Origin: a virus
Reading direction: 5' to 3' (one strand)
IMG/VR virus record: IMGVR_UViG_3300022818_000040
Coordinates: 1 to 49,729 of that record
DNA: 49,729 bases
This document shows, one piece after another, positions 34,295 to 42,139 of the stretch. The notes below the pieces were generated by a model. That model was not told where the DNA came from and searched no databases. It saw only the letters and a program-made list of their open reading frames with translations. Position numbers and translations under genes: made by a program. Numbering within the stretch: position 1 is the first letter of the stretch; every line of letters starts with the position of its first letter.

Positions 34295-34582
34295 ATGAAA
34301 AAACTACTTAAAAAGTTTTACTTCCGCATAATTGCATTTTACTATGCAATTGAAAAGGAATCCCGAATTGCAAAGATGAATATTAAGGAACGAATCAGTA
34401 ACAATATGCTCACTTGTGCTGGTAAACAATTAAGAGATTTAGAAACAAAGAAATCAGTCAGAGAATTAATATTTGACGATACGAAAACAGAAGGACTAAA
34501 AATTGATTTTGCAAACATTGAAACTTATGATGAAAGATGGAATAACTTTGTTAATAAACTTGACATTAAAATTTACAGATGA
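34295..34582 (+). CDS. Basic helical hypothetical protein
   Basis: 95 residues starting 1 nt after the previous stop. Lys/Arg-rich N-terminus, then an amphipathic helical body. No family recognised. Confidence 0.5.
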   Translation: MKKLLKKFYFRIIAFYYAIEKESRIAKMNIKERISNNMLTCAGKQLRDLETKKSVRELIFDDTKTEGLKIDFANIETYDERWNNFVNKLDIKIYR

Positions 34583-34650
34583 AAAAACTTATATATAAAA
34601 CTCTAAAAATAAATAAATCAAAAAGTGAGAAGCTCTGCATTCAAATATAA
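34579..34650 (+). CDS. 23-residue basic peptide
   Basis: ATG overlaps the previous stop (ATGA), and the frame ends 26 nt inside the DUF1064 gene. Product MKKLIYKTLKINKSKSEKLC plus three residues. The overlap with a better gene lowers support. Confidence 0.3.
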   Translation: MKKLIYKTLKINKSKSEKLCIQI

Positions 34651-34984
34651 AAACGTTTTTAATATTAAGCAATCAAAATACTGTAACAAAAGAATTGATT
34701 ACAATGGTAAGAAGTTTGATTCAACTAAAGAAAAGAACCGTTATATTCAATTACAAACTATGCTGAAATACGGACAGATAGCGGGTTTCCAGACTCAAGT
34801 AACTTTTGAACTAATTCCAAAAAATAAACATTTCCGAGCAGTTTCTTATAGATGTGATTTTGTCATTTCATATCCTGACGGTCATAAAGAAATCGAAGAT
34901 GTAAAAGGATTTAGGACTAAGGATTATATAATTAAGAAAAAATTAATGTGGCATATACACAACATTCTTATAAAAGAAATATAA
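34625..34984 (+). CDS. DUF1064 phage endonuclease-like protein
   Basis: 119 residues starting at GTG. The family pattern is clear: SKYCNKRIDYNGKKFDSTKE, then NRYIQLQ, QTQVTFEL, YRCDFVISYPDG, IEDVKGFRTKDYIIKKKL. The FDS-KE, the DF and the E-DVKG residues form a PD-(D/E)xK-like nuclease core. Its position in the recombination block suggests processing of replication or recombination intermediates. Confidence 0.8.
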   Translation: MRSSAFKYKNVFNIKQSKYCNKRIDYNGKKFDSTKEKNRYIQLQTMLKYGQIAGFQTQVTFELIPKNKHFRAVSYRCDFVISYPDGHKEIEDVKGFRTKDYIIKKKLMWHIHNILIKEI

Positions 34985-34997
34985 AATTATTCAATTT

Positions 34998-35180
34998 ATG
35001 AGCGAAGAAAAATTATATACCGAAGATGAAAAAGGGATCAGAACTTTCGACTTGAGAGGGAAGCGGGGTTTATTCCATAGAAATAGCAGTGCCAGACCGA
35101 AAGACATTATCATAATTGATGACAAACATAAATACGAAATTCAGAAAGGTGGTTCATCCAGGAGGATAAAAAAGATATGA
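34998..35180 (+). CDS. Small basic protein
   Basis: 60 residues with an acidic start and Arg/Lys-rich body (RGKRGLFHRNSSARPKD). It overlaps the methyltransferase gene by 4 nt (ATGA). No family recognised. Confidence 0.5.
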   Translation: MSEEKLYTEDEKGIRTFDLRGKRGLFHRNSSARPKDIIIIDDKHKYEIQKGGSSRRIKKI

Positions 35181-36508
35181 AAACGGAATTAGAGTGTAAT
35201 ATTTGTAAAGCAAGAATCCCGAATAGTAAGAATTGGAGACGAGACGTAAAAGACCATTTCGGACTTAATCATTATCGAATCAAAAAGGGTATTGCCGCTT
35301 ACAAAGTAAAAGAAGATTTATTTAAAATAATAAAAGTTAAACAATCTGAACAATTAATGACAGAAGTAAATAAAATAATATGCGGTGATGCTTTAACGGT
35401 ATTGAAAACCTTTCCCGATAATGTAATTGATTGTTTTGTGTCAAGCCCGCCGTATTATGGATTAAGAGATTATGGAGTAGCCGGGCAATTAGGACTTGAA
35501 AAGACTTTCCACGAATATTTGAATAAGTTAATTGAGATATTCGCAGAAGTAAAGCGTGTATTAAAACCGACAGGTACAATATGGGTAAATATGGGAGATA
35601 GTTATTCGGGAAGTTCAAACGGAGCCGGTGATACAACTTCAACGAATAGATGTAAACCTGAAAGTTATAAGCAAATGTATCAAGGACAAAAACCCGGAAA
35701 ACAAATAACAGATAAATCCCTTCTCAACATTCCTTCACGTTTTGCAATTAAGATGACAGATGAACTGAATTTAATACAGCGAAATGAGATTATCTGGCAC
35801 AAACCGAATTGTATGCCGAGCAGTGCAAGCGATAGGTTTACGGTAGATTTTGAAAAGGTTTATTTCTTTACAAAAAGTAAGAAATATTATTTTGAACAGA
35901 TATTTGAAAAATATACAGCACCATTAGACCGATGGGGAGGCACCATGATAAGAGGAGACTTTAATACCAAGACAAAAGATTTTGCTGTTCAAGAACGTGC
36001 AGGTAGAAATATGAGACCAAACGAGCAGGGCAGAAACAAACGCTGTGTATGGGATATAACAACAAAGCCATATAAGGAAGCACATTTTGCAACTTTCCCC
36101 GAAGATTTAGTAAGACCAATGATACAGGCGGGCTGTCCTGAGTTTATTTGTAACAAATGCGGAAAGGTAAGAGAAAAGATATATGAAGAAAAAACTGGTA
36201 TGAAATATACGGAAGAAGGTAATCCCGAAGGAATGCACAGAAGTAAAATGAAATGGAACGACAGTCATCCAACAAAGAATCCAAGATTTTGGAGTAACAC
36301 AAATGTAATTGCATTAACCGACTGCAACTGTAACGCAGGATTTACAGGCGGAATAGTTCTTGACCCATTTTTTGGAAGTGGTACAACCGGAGTAGTAGCC
36401 TTAAAGCAGAATAAGAATTTTATAGGAGTGGAATTAAATCCTGAGTATATAAAGTTAGCAGAGAAGCGAATTAATCCTTATTTAATGCAAACTAAATTAG
36501 CAATATGA
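35177..36508 (+). CDS. DNA methyltransferase 2 with zinc-finger additions
   Basis: 443 residues. Residues 1-60 carry a C2H2-like finger (C7xxC10, His27, His32), ahead of the usual enzyme start (an internal ATG at 35357). Motif IV is SSPPYYGLRDYG (89-100); motif I is LDPFFGSGTTG near 395. Between them, residues ~315-390 contain CPEFICNKCGK and TDCNCN, a zinc insertion missing from the paralogue at 47162. The central segment is highly similar in DNA to that paralogue, while the C-terminal LAEKRINPYLMQ matches the enzyme at 28543. It probably modifies adenine or cytosine amines. Coupled to its neighbours by 4-nt overlaps. Confidence 0.9.
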   Translation: MKTELECNICKARIPNSKNWRRDVKDHFGLNHYRIKKGIAAYKVKEDLFKIIKVKQSEQLMTEVNKIICGDALTVLKTFPDNVIDCFVSSPPYYGLRDYGVAGQLGLEKTFHEYLNKLIEIFAEVKRVLKPTGTIWVNMGDSYSGSSNGAGDTTSTNRCKPESYKQMYQGQKPGKQITDKSLLNIPSRFAIKMTDELNLIQRNEIIWHKPNCMPSSASDRFTVDFEKVYFFTKSKKYYFEQIFEKYTAPLDRWGGTMIRGDFNTKTKDFAVQERAGRNMRPNEQGRNKRCVWDITTKPYKEAHFATFPEDLVRPMIQAGCPEFICNKCGKVREKIYEEKTGMKYTEEGNPEGMHRSKMKWNDSHPTKNPRFWSNTNVIALTDCNCNAGFTGGIVLDPFFGSGTTGVVALKQNKNFIGVELNPEYIKLAEKRINPYLMQTKLAI

Positions 36509-36693
36509 CTTTATACGAAATAAGAATAGCAATGGAAAACGCTGTAACTGAAGAGGAAATTGAGAACATTTGGAAAGCGAATAAAGATGTTATAGACGCA
36601 CAGCCTGACGATGTGAAACTGATTATTACCAGAACTAAAACAAGATTAATTAACAAACTTATTATAGAAAATAATATTGAAAAACACGGATAA
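36505..36693 (+). CDS. Small helical hypothetical protein
   Basis: 62 residues, helical, acidic (MENAVTEEEIENIWKANKD). Starts 4 nt inside the methyltransferase gene. No family recognised. The 67-nt gap after it has only tiny frames. Confidence 0.5.
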   Translation: MTLYEIRIAMENAVTEEEIENIWKANKDVIDAQPDDVKLIITRTKTRLINKLIIENNIEKHG

Positions 36694-36760
36694 ATATGTT
36701 ATATTGGGAATGCGCACTATCGGAGGCGGGGTTTTTGCATTTCTGAAAGGAATTATCTAA

Positions 36761-37492
36761 ATGGCTAAACGCAGAATGTTAGCACAGGATATAATTTTCG
36801 ATGAAGATTTTAATTCATTATCAATAGAATCTCAAAACTTATTTCTAAGATTATTGACAATAACAGATGACTGTGGCATCGTTCCGGGTAATGAATACCA
36901 ACTTAAAACAATGTTGAATCTTCATTCTAAAATTTACAGTAATTTACAGAAATTTTTAAAAGAATTGGTAATATCAAAGTTATTGATTTCTTTTACTCAC
37001 AATGAAAAACCCTTTTTTGCTTTTAAACAAGAACCATTTGAAAACTATCAGGCATTCATTATCAAGAATAGAACCCGTAGTGAGTATTTAAAATTAAAAC
37101 TCTCTGATTTTCAATTACTTAAATCAAATTTACAAGAATTTACAGTAAATTACGGTAATTACTTAGATAACGGAAGTTATCATATAGAGAGTAAAGAGTA
37201 TAAAGTAATAAGTAAAGAGTATAAAGATAAAGAGCAAAAAATTGAAAAAATTATTCCTCCACTTCTTGAAATTGTAAAAGAATATTTTGAGATAAAAGAA
37301 CAATCAAATGAACAGGCTGAAAAGTTTTTTAATTATTATGAATCGAATGGCTGGAAAGTTGGTAAAAACAAAATGGTTAATTGGCATTGTGCAGTTGCTA
37401 ATTGGATTAAAAATATAAAAACATTTTCAAATGATAAGACTCCTAAACGCAGAAATAACATTCAAGAATTTAAAGCGGAGAAAACTTACTAA
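36761..37492 (+). CDS. Replication-initiator-like protein
   Basis: 243 residues. The N-terminal ~80 residues (DIIFDEDFNSLSIESQNLFL, LTITDDCGIVPG) match the winged-helix start of phage replication proteins that pair with a DnaC-type loader. A Lys-rich linker and a C-terminal helical region (FFNYYESNGWKVGKNKMVNW) similar to DnaD/O-type ends follow. It probably binds the origin and recruits the helicase loader encoded immediately downstream (1-nt overlap). Confidence 0.7.
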   Translation: MAKRRMLAQDIIFDEDFNSLSIESQNLFLRLLTITDDCGIVPGNEYQLKTMLNLHSKIYSNLQKFLKELVISKLLISFTHNEKPFFAFKQEPFENYQAFIIKNRTRSEYLKLKLSDFQLLKSNLQEFTVNYGNYLDNGSYHIESKEYKVISKEYKDKEQKIEKIIPPLLEIVKEYFEIKEQSNEQAEKFFNYYESNGWKVGKNKMVNWHCAVANWIKNIKTFSNDKTPKRRNNIQEFKAEKTY

Positions 37493-38148
37493 TGGAAAAT
37501 TTGCAAGCAATTTGTTCAGTAATCTGGCAACAATCAACAAGAAGTATTCCCTCTTTATATCGTAATATGTATTTAAATAATATTAAAGGAGATGAATATA
37601 AACCAATTTTAGAAAAAATAGAAAATTGGGATTTTAAAGACCCTCCGGTATTTGCAATAATTTCAAAGCAAAACGGGATAGGGAAAAGTCATTTAGCAAG
37701 TGGAATGTTAAAATTGTTTATTAAAAAATATGTAATTGATAATTATGATAGTGTCAACAAACAATATTTAGAATCAAATCAACTTCAAAACTTTTATCAG
37801 AGATTTAGTTTTTCCTTTATTCCCGAAAGAATGATTTTAAGAGAAATTAGAGACTCATATAAATCTAAATATAAAACGGAATCAGATATATTTGATGAAT
37901 ATTGCAAACCGACAGTATTAGTAATTGATGATATATTTTCAAGTAAAGAAACAGGCGACAAGGATTTTACACGCAGGACTATTTTAGATTTGATTAATGA
38001 CAGGGCTGAATATTATTTAAGACCTACAATTTTAACAAGCAATTTGAGTTTAAATGAGATTGCTGATATTGATACACGGTTGGCAAGTAGAATCAGGAAT
38101 GAAAACTTGATTGAAATAACCACAAAATTAAAAGACTGGAGAGAATAA
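37492..38148 (+). CDS. DnaC-like helicase loader ATPase
   Basis: 218 residues. Walker A SKQNGIGKSHLASG with Lys65-Ser66, Walker B VLVIDDIF with Asp146-Asp147, then TRRTILDLINDRAEYYLRPT and TSNLSLNEI, the typical DnaC/IstB order. It would load the host replicative helicase at the phage origin, since no phage helicase is visible. Partner gene is directly upstream. Confidence 0.85.
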   Translation: MENLQAICSVIWQQSTRSIPSLYRNMYLNNIKGDEYKPILEKIENWDFKDPPVFAIISKQNGIGKSHLASGMLKLFIKKYVIDNYDSVNKQYLESNQLQNFYQRFSFSFIPERMILREIRDSYKSKYKTESDIFDEYCKPTVLVIDDIFSSKETGDKDFTRRTILDLINDRAEYYLRPTILTSNLSLNEIADIDTRLASRIRNENLIEITTKLKDWRE

Positions 38149-38242
38149 TAAATGGACTTTTCGAACACCTTAAAAAGGAGAAACGGAAATCATTAAAAGA
38201 AAAATTAATATTTTATAAAAATTATTATAAGGAGGCAAGTAA

Positions 38243-38914
38243 ATGAAAATTACATTAGAATTTTTAAAAGAAAAAGATGCTTGTTCAGCAGGCGTTAAAT
38301 GGTTCAAAGAAAATCAGTTGGAGGGTATGGAGCAAGTTCCGATTGTTAACAAGTTAATTGAAAATGATAAATTGGACTGGGCTAACTGGTTTATAGTTAG
38401 AATAATGACTTACAAGCAATATGTTTCTTATGCGGTTTTTGCAGCGGAGCAAGTTATTGATATTTACGAAAAGAAATATCCAGAAGACAAAAGACCGAGA
38501 AACGCAATAGAGGCAGCGAAAAAATGTATAGAAGATGATTCACAAGAAAATAGGTTTGCTGCTGATGCTGCTGCTGCTTATGCTGATGCTGCTGCTGATG
38601 ATGCTGCTGCTGCTGCTTATGCTTATGCTGCTGATGCTGCTGCTGCTGCTGATGCTGCTGCTGCTTATGCTTATGCTGCTGCTGCTGATGCTGCTGATTA
38701 TGCTGATGCTGCTGCTGCTTATGCTTATGCTGCTGCTGCTGATGCTGCTGCTTATGCTGATGCTGCTGCTGCTTATGATGCTGCTGCTGCTGCTGATGCT
38801 GCTGATTATGCTGATGCTGCTGCTGCTTATGATGCTGCTGCAAGAAAAGAAATGAGATTAAGAATTTTAAATTATGGGTTGGAATTATTAAAAGAAAAGG
38901 CCATCAATGATTAA
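38243..38914 (+). CDS. Imm5-like protein with Ala/Asp/Tyr repeat tract
   Basis: 223 residues. Residues ~1-100 (FLKEKDACSAGVKWFKENQL, LDWANWFIVRIMTYKQY) resemble the start of putative Imm5-like immunity proteins: an ACxxG..WF motif followed by a D..W block. Residues 106-200 consist only of Ala, Asp and Tyr, then a basic end. Related proteins often carry Ala-rich repeats, but this tract is unusually pure. A clear ribosome-binding site (AAGGAGG) lies upstream. Function in the phage is unknown; inhibition of a host toxin or defence factor is a possibility only. Confidence 0.65.
   Translation: MKITLEFLKEKDACSAGVKWFKENQLEGMEQVPIVNKLIENDKLDWANWFIVRIMTYKQYVSYAVFAAEQVIDIYEKKYPEDKRPRNAIEAAKKCIEDDSQENRFAADAAAAYADAAADDAAAAAYAYAADAAAAADAAAAYAYAAAADAADYADAAAAYAYAAAADAAAYADAAAAYDAAAAADAADYADAAAAYDAAARKEMRLRILNYGLELLKEKAIND
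38558..38842 (+). repeat. 95-codon tract built from GCT, GAT and TAT
   Basis: Every codon except the last (GCA) is GCT, GAT or TAT, so the third base is always T and the tract behaves like an interrupted trinucleotide repeat. This also opens long chance frames on both strands. Such tracts expand and contract by slippage, so copy number may vary between isolates. Confidence 0.95.
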
Positions 38915-39098
38915 AGGAATCCAACACTGCAGGAGTTGTAACGCAGAGATTCTATTCGTTGAGACTGCTAAGGGTCACATGATGCCGGTTAATTACAAGC
39001 CGGAGTTTGAGAACGATAAGGAATACGATAAAACGAAACACATAAGCCATTTCAGTACTTGCCCGGAAGCGGATAAATTCAGAAAAAAGAAAAAATAA
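38907..39098 (+). CDS. Small zinc-binding-type protein
   Basis: 63 residues: HCRSCNAEILFVETAKGHMM, then HISHFSTCPEA. A CxxC plus a later His/Cys pair makes a zinc site, and the C-terminus is Lys-rich. This pattern is common in small phage proteins of unknown role. Overlaps the repeat protein gene by 8 nt. Confidence 0.65.
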   Translation: MIKGIQHCRSCNAEILFVETAKGHMMPVNYKPEFENDKEYDKTKHISHFSTCPEADKFRKKKK

Positions 39099-39106
39099 TA
39101 TTACCA

Positions 39107-39310
39107 ATGCAGATTAAAACAGTATTTGTAAGAAGTAATAACGAAAAAGACTTTCTTGAAGAGTTGCTTAAAGATTTCAGATCAATTAACGGAAATTCTA
39201 AATATGGGAAAATTAACGTGAGTGTGGTAGCCGGTCAATATCACAAATCGGAAGTTTCAACAATGCGAATAAAGAAAAAATTAAAAAATACAAATGGGAA
39301 AACAATATGA
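39107..39310 (+). CDS. Small hypothetical protein
   Basis: 67 residues, alpha/beta, basic C-terminus. Overlaps the next gene by 4 nt (ATGA). No family recognised. Confidence 0.5.
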   Translation: MQIKTVFVRSNNEKDFLEELLKDFRSINGNSKYGKINVSVVAGQYHKSEVSTMRIKKKLKNTNGKTI

Positions 39311-39633
39311 CAGCTAATATAATTAAAAATGATATAATTATGTACACAAACACACGTAAAGAAATAATAAATTGCATCGCACAGGAAATTAACTCTGTTC
39401 CTTGCATACTTTCGCATTTAAAAACAAAGGGTATTAATACAACTGAAGCAAGAATAAGAGGATATTTAGGAGTTATGACACACGAATACAAAATAATTGA
39501 ATTGGGAACAATAGGGCGTTGGATTACTTATGGACTGCCGGGTGCAACAACCATGGAACGGAAATTTAATTTAAAGCGTGAGTATCAATTATATTTTGGA
39601 AATCAAGCAGAATTATTGAGGAAATTAACTTAA
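39307..39633 (+). CDS. Possible winged-helix protein
   Basis: 108 residues (97 if the internal ATG at 39340 is used). ILSHLKTKGINTTEARIRGY and the segment LGTIGRWITYGLPG look like a helix-turn-helix with a wing. DNA binding is a guess. The 4-nt overlap favours the 39307 start. Confidence 0.5.
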   Translation: MTANIIKNDIIMYTNTRKEIINCIAQEINSVPCILSHLKTKGINTTEARIRGYLGVMTHEYKIIELGTIGRWITYGLPGATTMERKFNLKREYQLYFGNQAELLRKLT

Positions 39634-39652
39634 AAAAAAAGGAGTAAAGGAA

Positions 39653-39805
39653 ATGAGTGAAGAAAAAGGATTAGTAATTGAAATAAATATGGATAAAAGA
39701 TGTGTAAAATGTGGGGAAAAAGGTGCTATGCCGAATGGATATTGTTTAAAATGTGCAGGGGAAATACTTATTAAAAATCTTAAAAACAAAAAGATAAAGA
39801 AATGA
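39653..39805 (+). CDS. 50-residue zinc-ribbon protein
   Basis: Strong ribosome-binding site (AAAAGGAG) upstream. The product has CVKCGEKGAMPNGYCLKC, a CxxC-11-CxxC zinc ribbon, then a Lys-rich helix. It overlaps the AP2-like gene by 4 nt, which supports translation. Confidence 0.6.
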   Translation: MSEEKGLVIEINMDKRCVKCGEKGAMPNGYCLKCAGEILIKNLKNKKIKK

Positions 39806-40251
39806 AAAGAGAAAAGACCAGAAATATAGTTTACCAAAAAAGAGATAGAAGTGGTAAAGGAAAAGAAAAGGGGACTTGGGTTGTTTTTATTACTAAAAGT
39901 TTCTGTGTGTCACAACAAAAAGATAAAGCAAAACAATTAGAAAAAGCACAGGAATTTAGAGATTGGATTTATTCAATAATCTTTAAAAAGTTTAAGGAAG
40001 ATTATATGCAAGAGAATGTTAATTTAAAAATAGTGAAAGATAGAAAGGGCAATGTAACAAAACATTGGACAGGCACTTATTATGATTCAAAAGGAAAAAG
40101 AAGGCAAAGGTCTTTTGGTATAAGAAAATATGGATATGATTATGCTTTGCAAATGGCACAAGATTTTGCAGAACCCGGGAAAAGGTGGGATTTAATTAAA
40201 ACTTATTTAAAAGAAGATGAAAAAGATATTTTAAAAATAAATGAGTTATGA
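39802..40251 (+). CDS. AP2-like DNA-binding protein
   Basis: 149 residues, strongly basic. Residues ~80-120 (RKGNVTKHWTGTYYDSKGKR, RSFGIRKYGYDYALQMAQD) show the W-strand, GK..R and F....YG...A..A pattern of AP2-type three-strand DNA-binding domains found in homing nucleases and phage regulators. The N-terminal half has a second shorter beta set. No nuclease motif is present. Overlaps both neighbours by 4 nt. Confidence 0.6.
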   Translation: MKREKTRNIVYQKRDRSGKGKEKGTWVVFITKSFCVSQQKDKAKQLEKAQEFRDWIYSIIFKKFKEDYMQENVNLKIVKDRKGNVTKHWTGTYYDSKGKRRQRSFGIRKYGYDYALQMAQDFAEPGKRWDLIKTYLKEDEKDILKINEL

Positions 40252-41018
40252 GTGAAGTTTATAATGTAACCGATATAAAAAACAATCAATCTAATCCAGA
40301 TGGTATTATGACAAATAACGATTGGAACAAGATTGATAATAAATTCAAGGAAATTATGAGCCGTGACGTGCTTAAAATCGGTGATTATGTGAGGGTATAT
40401 CATCAGGAGAAAGGTCTTATTGAAGGCAAATTAAAATTTATGAAAGACGGGCTTATGGAGATTCAAGACGATGAAGGCAGTTTTCATATGATAAATAAAA
40501 AATACTGTAGGATATTAGAGCAGGATGAAAAGATAGAAAATAAATCAAATATTTTAAAAAACAAAATAAAACAAAACGAAATGAAAAAACAACAATTTCT
40601 AACGGAAGAAAACAAAACGCAATTAGATGATTTATTCAGAGACGGTAAAAGTTCTGTGCAGGATAAATGCGAAAACGAGAAAGCAAAGAATTATGCAAAA
40701 AAATCAATGTTCACCCTTGCAGTAGCAAACGAGATTGATGTACATCCAAAATTAGTAGATACATATTTAAAAGAAAAAGGATATATCGGGGGTAAAATAA
40801 TTAAAAACAGTTATAAGAAAAAAAGTCTTGAAAGGAAAAATTTACCCGTTAAGAAAATGATGGATATGCCGGACAAAATATTTGCAACCTGCCGGAAAAT
40901 TGAAAAGCAAAACTTAGGCAATGACACTGCATTATTAACTTTGACACTAAATTCCGGTGATAACATTATTATCGGAAATATATTAATATCTGAAATTTTA
41001 TTAGAATCAATTATATGA
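40248..41018 (+). CDS. Hypothetical protein with SH3-like barrel segment
   Basis: 256 residues. Residues ~40-90 (LKIGDYVRVYHQEKGLIEGK and following strands) resemble a small SH3/KOW-like barrel. The middle is a Lys/Gln-rich coiled region, and the C-terminal ~60 residues are beta-rich. No family recognised. Confidence 0.5.
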   Translation: MSEVYNVTDIKNNQSNPDGIMTNNDWNKIDNKFKEIMSRDVLKIGDYVRVYHQEKGLIEGKLKFMKDGLMEIQDDEGSFHMINKKYCRILEQDEKIENKSNILKNKIKQNEMKKQQFLTEENKTQLDDLFRDGKSSVQDKCENEKAKNYAKKSMFTLAVANEIDVHPKLVDTYLKEKGYIGGKIIKNSYKKKSLERKNLPVKKMMDMPDKIFATCRKIEKQNLGNDTALLTLTLNSGDNIIIGNILISEILLESII

Positions 41019-41248
41019 AAACAATAAATATTGCAAATAAAAGACTCCTTCCATTTATAAAGGGTGCAAAATTACATTTGAATAATATTGATGAGATAAT
41101 GAAACTGCCAGAGGGAAGAATCAGAGATGAAACTATTGCAAAAGAAATGAATCGTTTTAATCTTGACCTTGATATGTTTTTACATTTTGGACTAAATGTT
41201 CCTCTTGACAAATTGCAGTCTGTTTTAAATGAAAATTTCAAATTATGA
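41015..41248 (+). CDS. Small hypothetical protein
   Basis: 77 residues, helical, with a possible helix-turn-helix (KLPEGRIRDETIAKEMNRFN). Overlaps both neighbours by 4 nt (ATGA). Function unknown. Confidence 0.5.
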   Translation: MKTINIANKRLLPFIKGAKLHLNNIDEIMKLPEGRIRDETIAKEMNRFNLDLDMFLHFGLNVPLDKLQSVLNENFKL

Positions 41249-41538
41249 AACCCCCCACGTTCAGCGATGAAGTAAGAGTAGCAATGTGGACTTTGCAGGG
41301 CTGTAAATGTTTTCTTTGTGATGAAACGAAAAACTTAACTGCTCATCACATCATTGAAAACGGAAAGACCAATAGGAAAATATATCTCGATAAAGTTCAG
41401 GATATAAGAAACGGTCGTTATGTCTGCTCCGTGCATCACAATAATACAAGTTGGGATAGGAAACTTAAAAAGGATTTGCATAAGATTTTCAAAGCGGAAT
41501 TACAAACTAAAGGGAAGTGGAAAGGTAAATTACCATAA
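41245..41538 (+). CDS. HNH endonuclease
   Basis: 97 residues. Cys22/Cys25 (KCFLCDE) and Cys61 (with His64/His65 in CSVHHNN) form the zinc frame, and TAHHIIENG (His34, His35) is the catalytic His block of the HNH/McrA type. Small stand-alone HNH proteins in phages can act in packaging or as homing nucleases. Here it is far from the terminase and coupled to the operon by a 4-nt overlap. Confidence 0.85.
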   Translation: MKPPTFSDEVRVAMWTLQGCKCFLCDETKNLTAHHIIENGKTNRKIYLDKVQDIRNGRYVCSVHHNNTSWDRKLKKDLHKIFKAELQTKGKWKGKLP

Positions 41539-41560
41539 ATGCGTCTCGAATAATTTCTTA

Positions 41561-41588
41561 AGGGGGTGAAATTTAAACAGAAACCCCT
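41561..41588 (+). terminator. Weak hairpin after the HNH gene
   Basis: AGGGG (41561-41565) pairs with CCCCT (41584-41588). The 10-mer AAATTTAAAC occurs twice in this gap. There is no T-run, so termination would be partial at best. Confidence 0.35.
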
Positions 41589-41653
41589 CAAATTTAAACG
41601 AACTCCATTGGGAATGGGAAAATCATCGAGTTTAAAATTAAAGTGTCTTAGGA

Positions 41654-42139
41654 TTGATTAAAACAATAAAATTCAATACACAATATTCAGTAGATGCACA
41701 AGGAAATATTATCCATAAAAATAAAACCCTCAAAACTTTCCAGAAATCGAATCATCATAAGAATATATATGTATTTATTGATAGAAAATCCTTTCAAGTC
41801 CGTTATTTAGTTTTAAATGCATTTATAGGACACAGAAATAAGAACTGGACAGCTTGTAACCATAATGGAAACCTCTCCGACTGCCGATTATCTAATCTCA
41901 AATGGAAATTAATTGTATCTCTTACCGAATCTTTAAGCAATAATGCCTTCAAATGCTATAATTTACTTCAAGACAAATTGAAAGAAAGGGGAATGAGTTG
42001 GATTGTATTTAATCGGATAGCTTTGAATGTATATGAAAAAAGCGGAAACCTTCCGATTCCCGCTTGTCAAATTGATTGCAAGTTTGTTGAGATGCTGAAT
42101 CAGAAGTTTAAAACCTCTGAAAATATTCCCCCGTTGTAA
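41654..42139 (+). CDS. HNH_3-type homing-endonuclease-like protein
   Basis: 161 residues from TTG. The family signature is visible: YSVDAQGNIIHKNKT at the start, LVLNAFIGHRN, then CNHNGNLSDCRLSNLKW with the catalytic His-Asn (CNHNGN...D.R..NL.W). It lacks an obvious C-terminal DNA-binding repeat but has a helical end (~105-150). It meets the - strand gene tail-to-tail with a 32-nt overlap. May be a mobile nuclease. Confidence 0.75.
   Translation: MIKTIKFNTQYSVDAQGNIIHKNKTLKTFQKSNHHKNIYVFIDRKSFQVRYLVLNAFIGHRNKNWTACNHNGNLSDCRLSNLKWKLIVSLTESLSNNAFKCYNLLQDKLKERGMSWIVFNRIALNVYEKSGNLPIPACQIDCKFVEMLNQKFKTSENIPPL

Noticed and set aside
38454-38855. Long Gln/His and Leu/Met frames over the repeat tract
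   Set aside because: They result from reading the GCT/GAT/TAT repeats in other frames or on the other strand; only the + frame at 38243 has a start signal and non-repeat ends.
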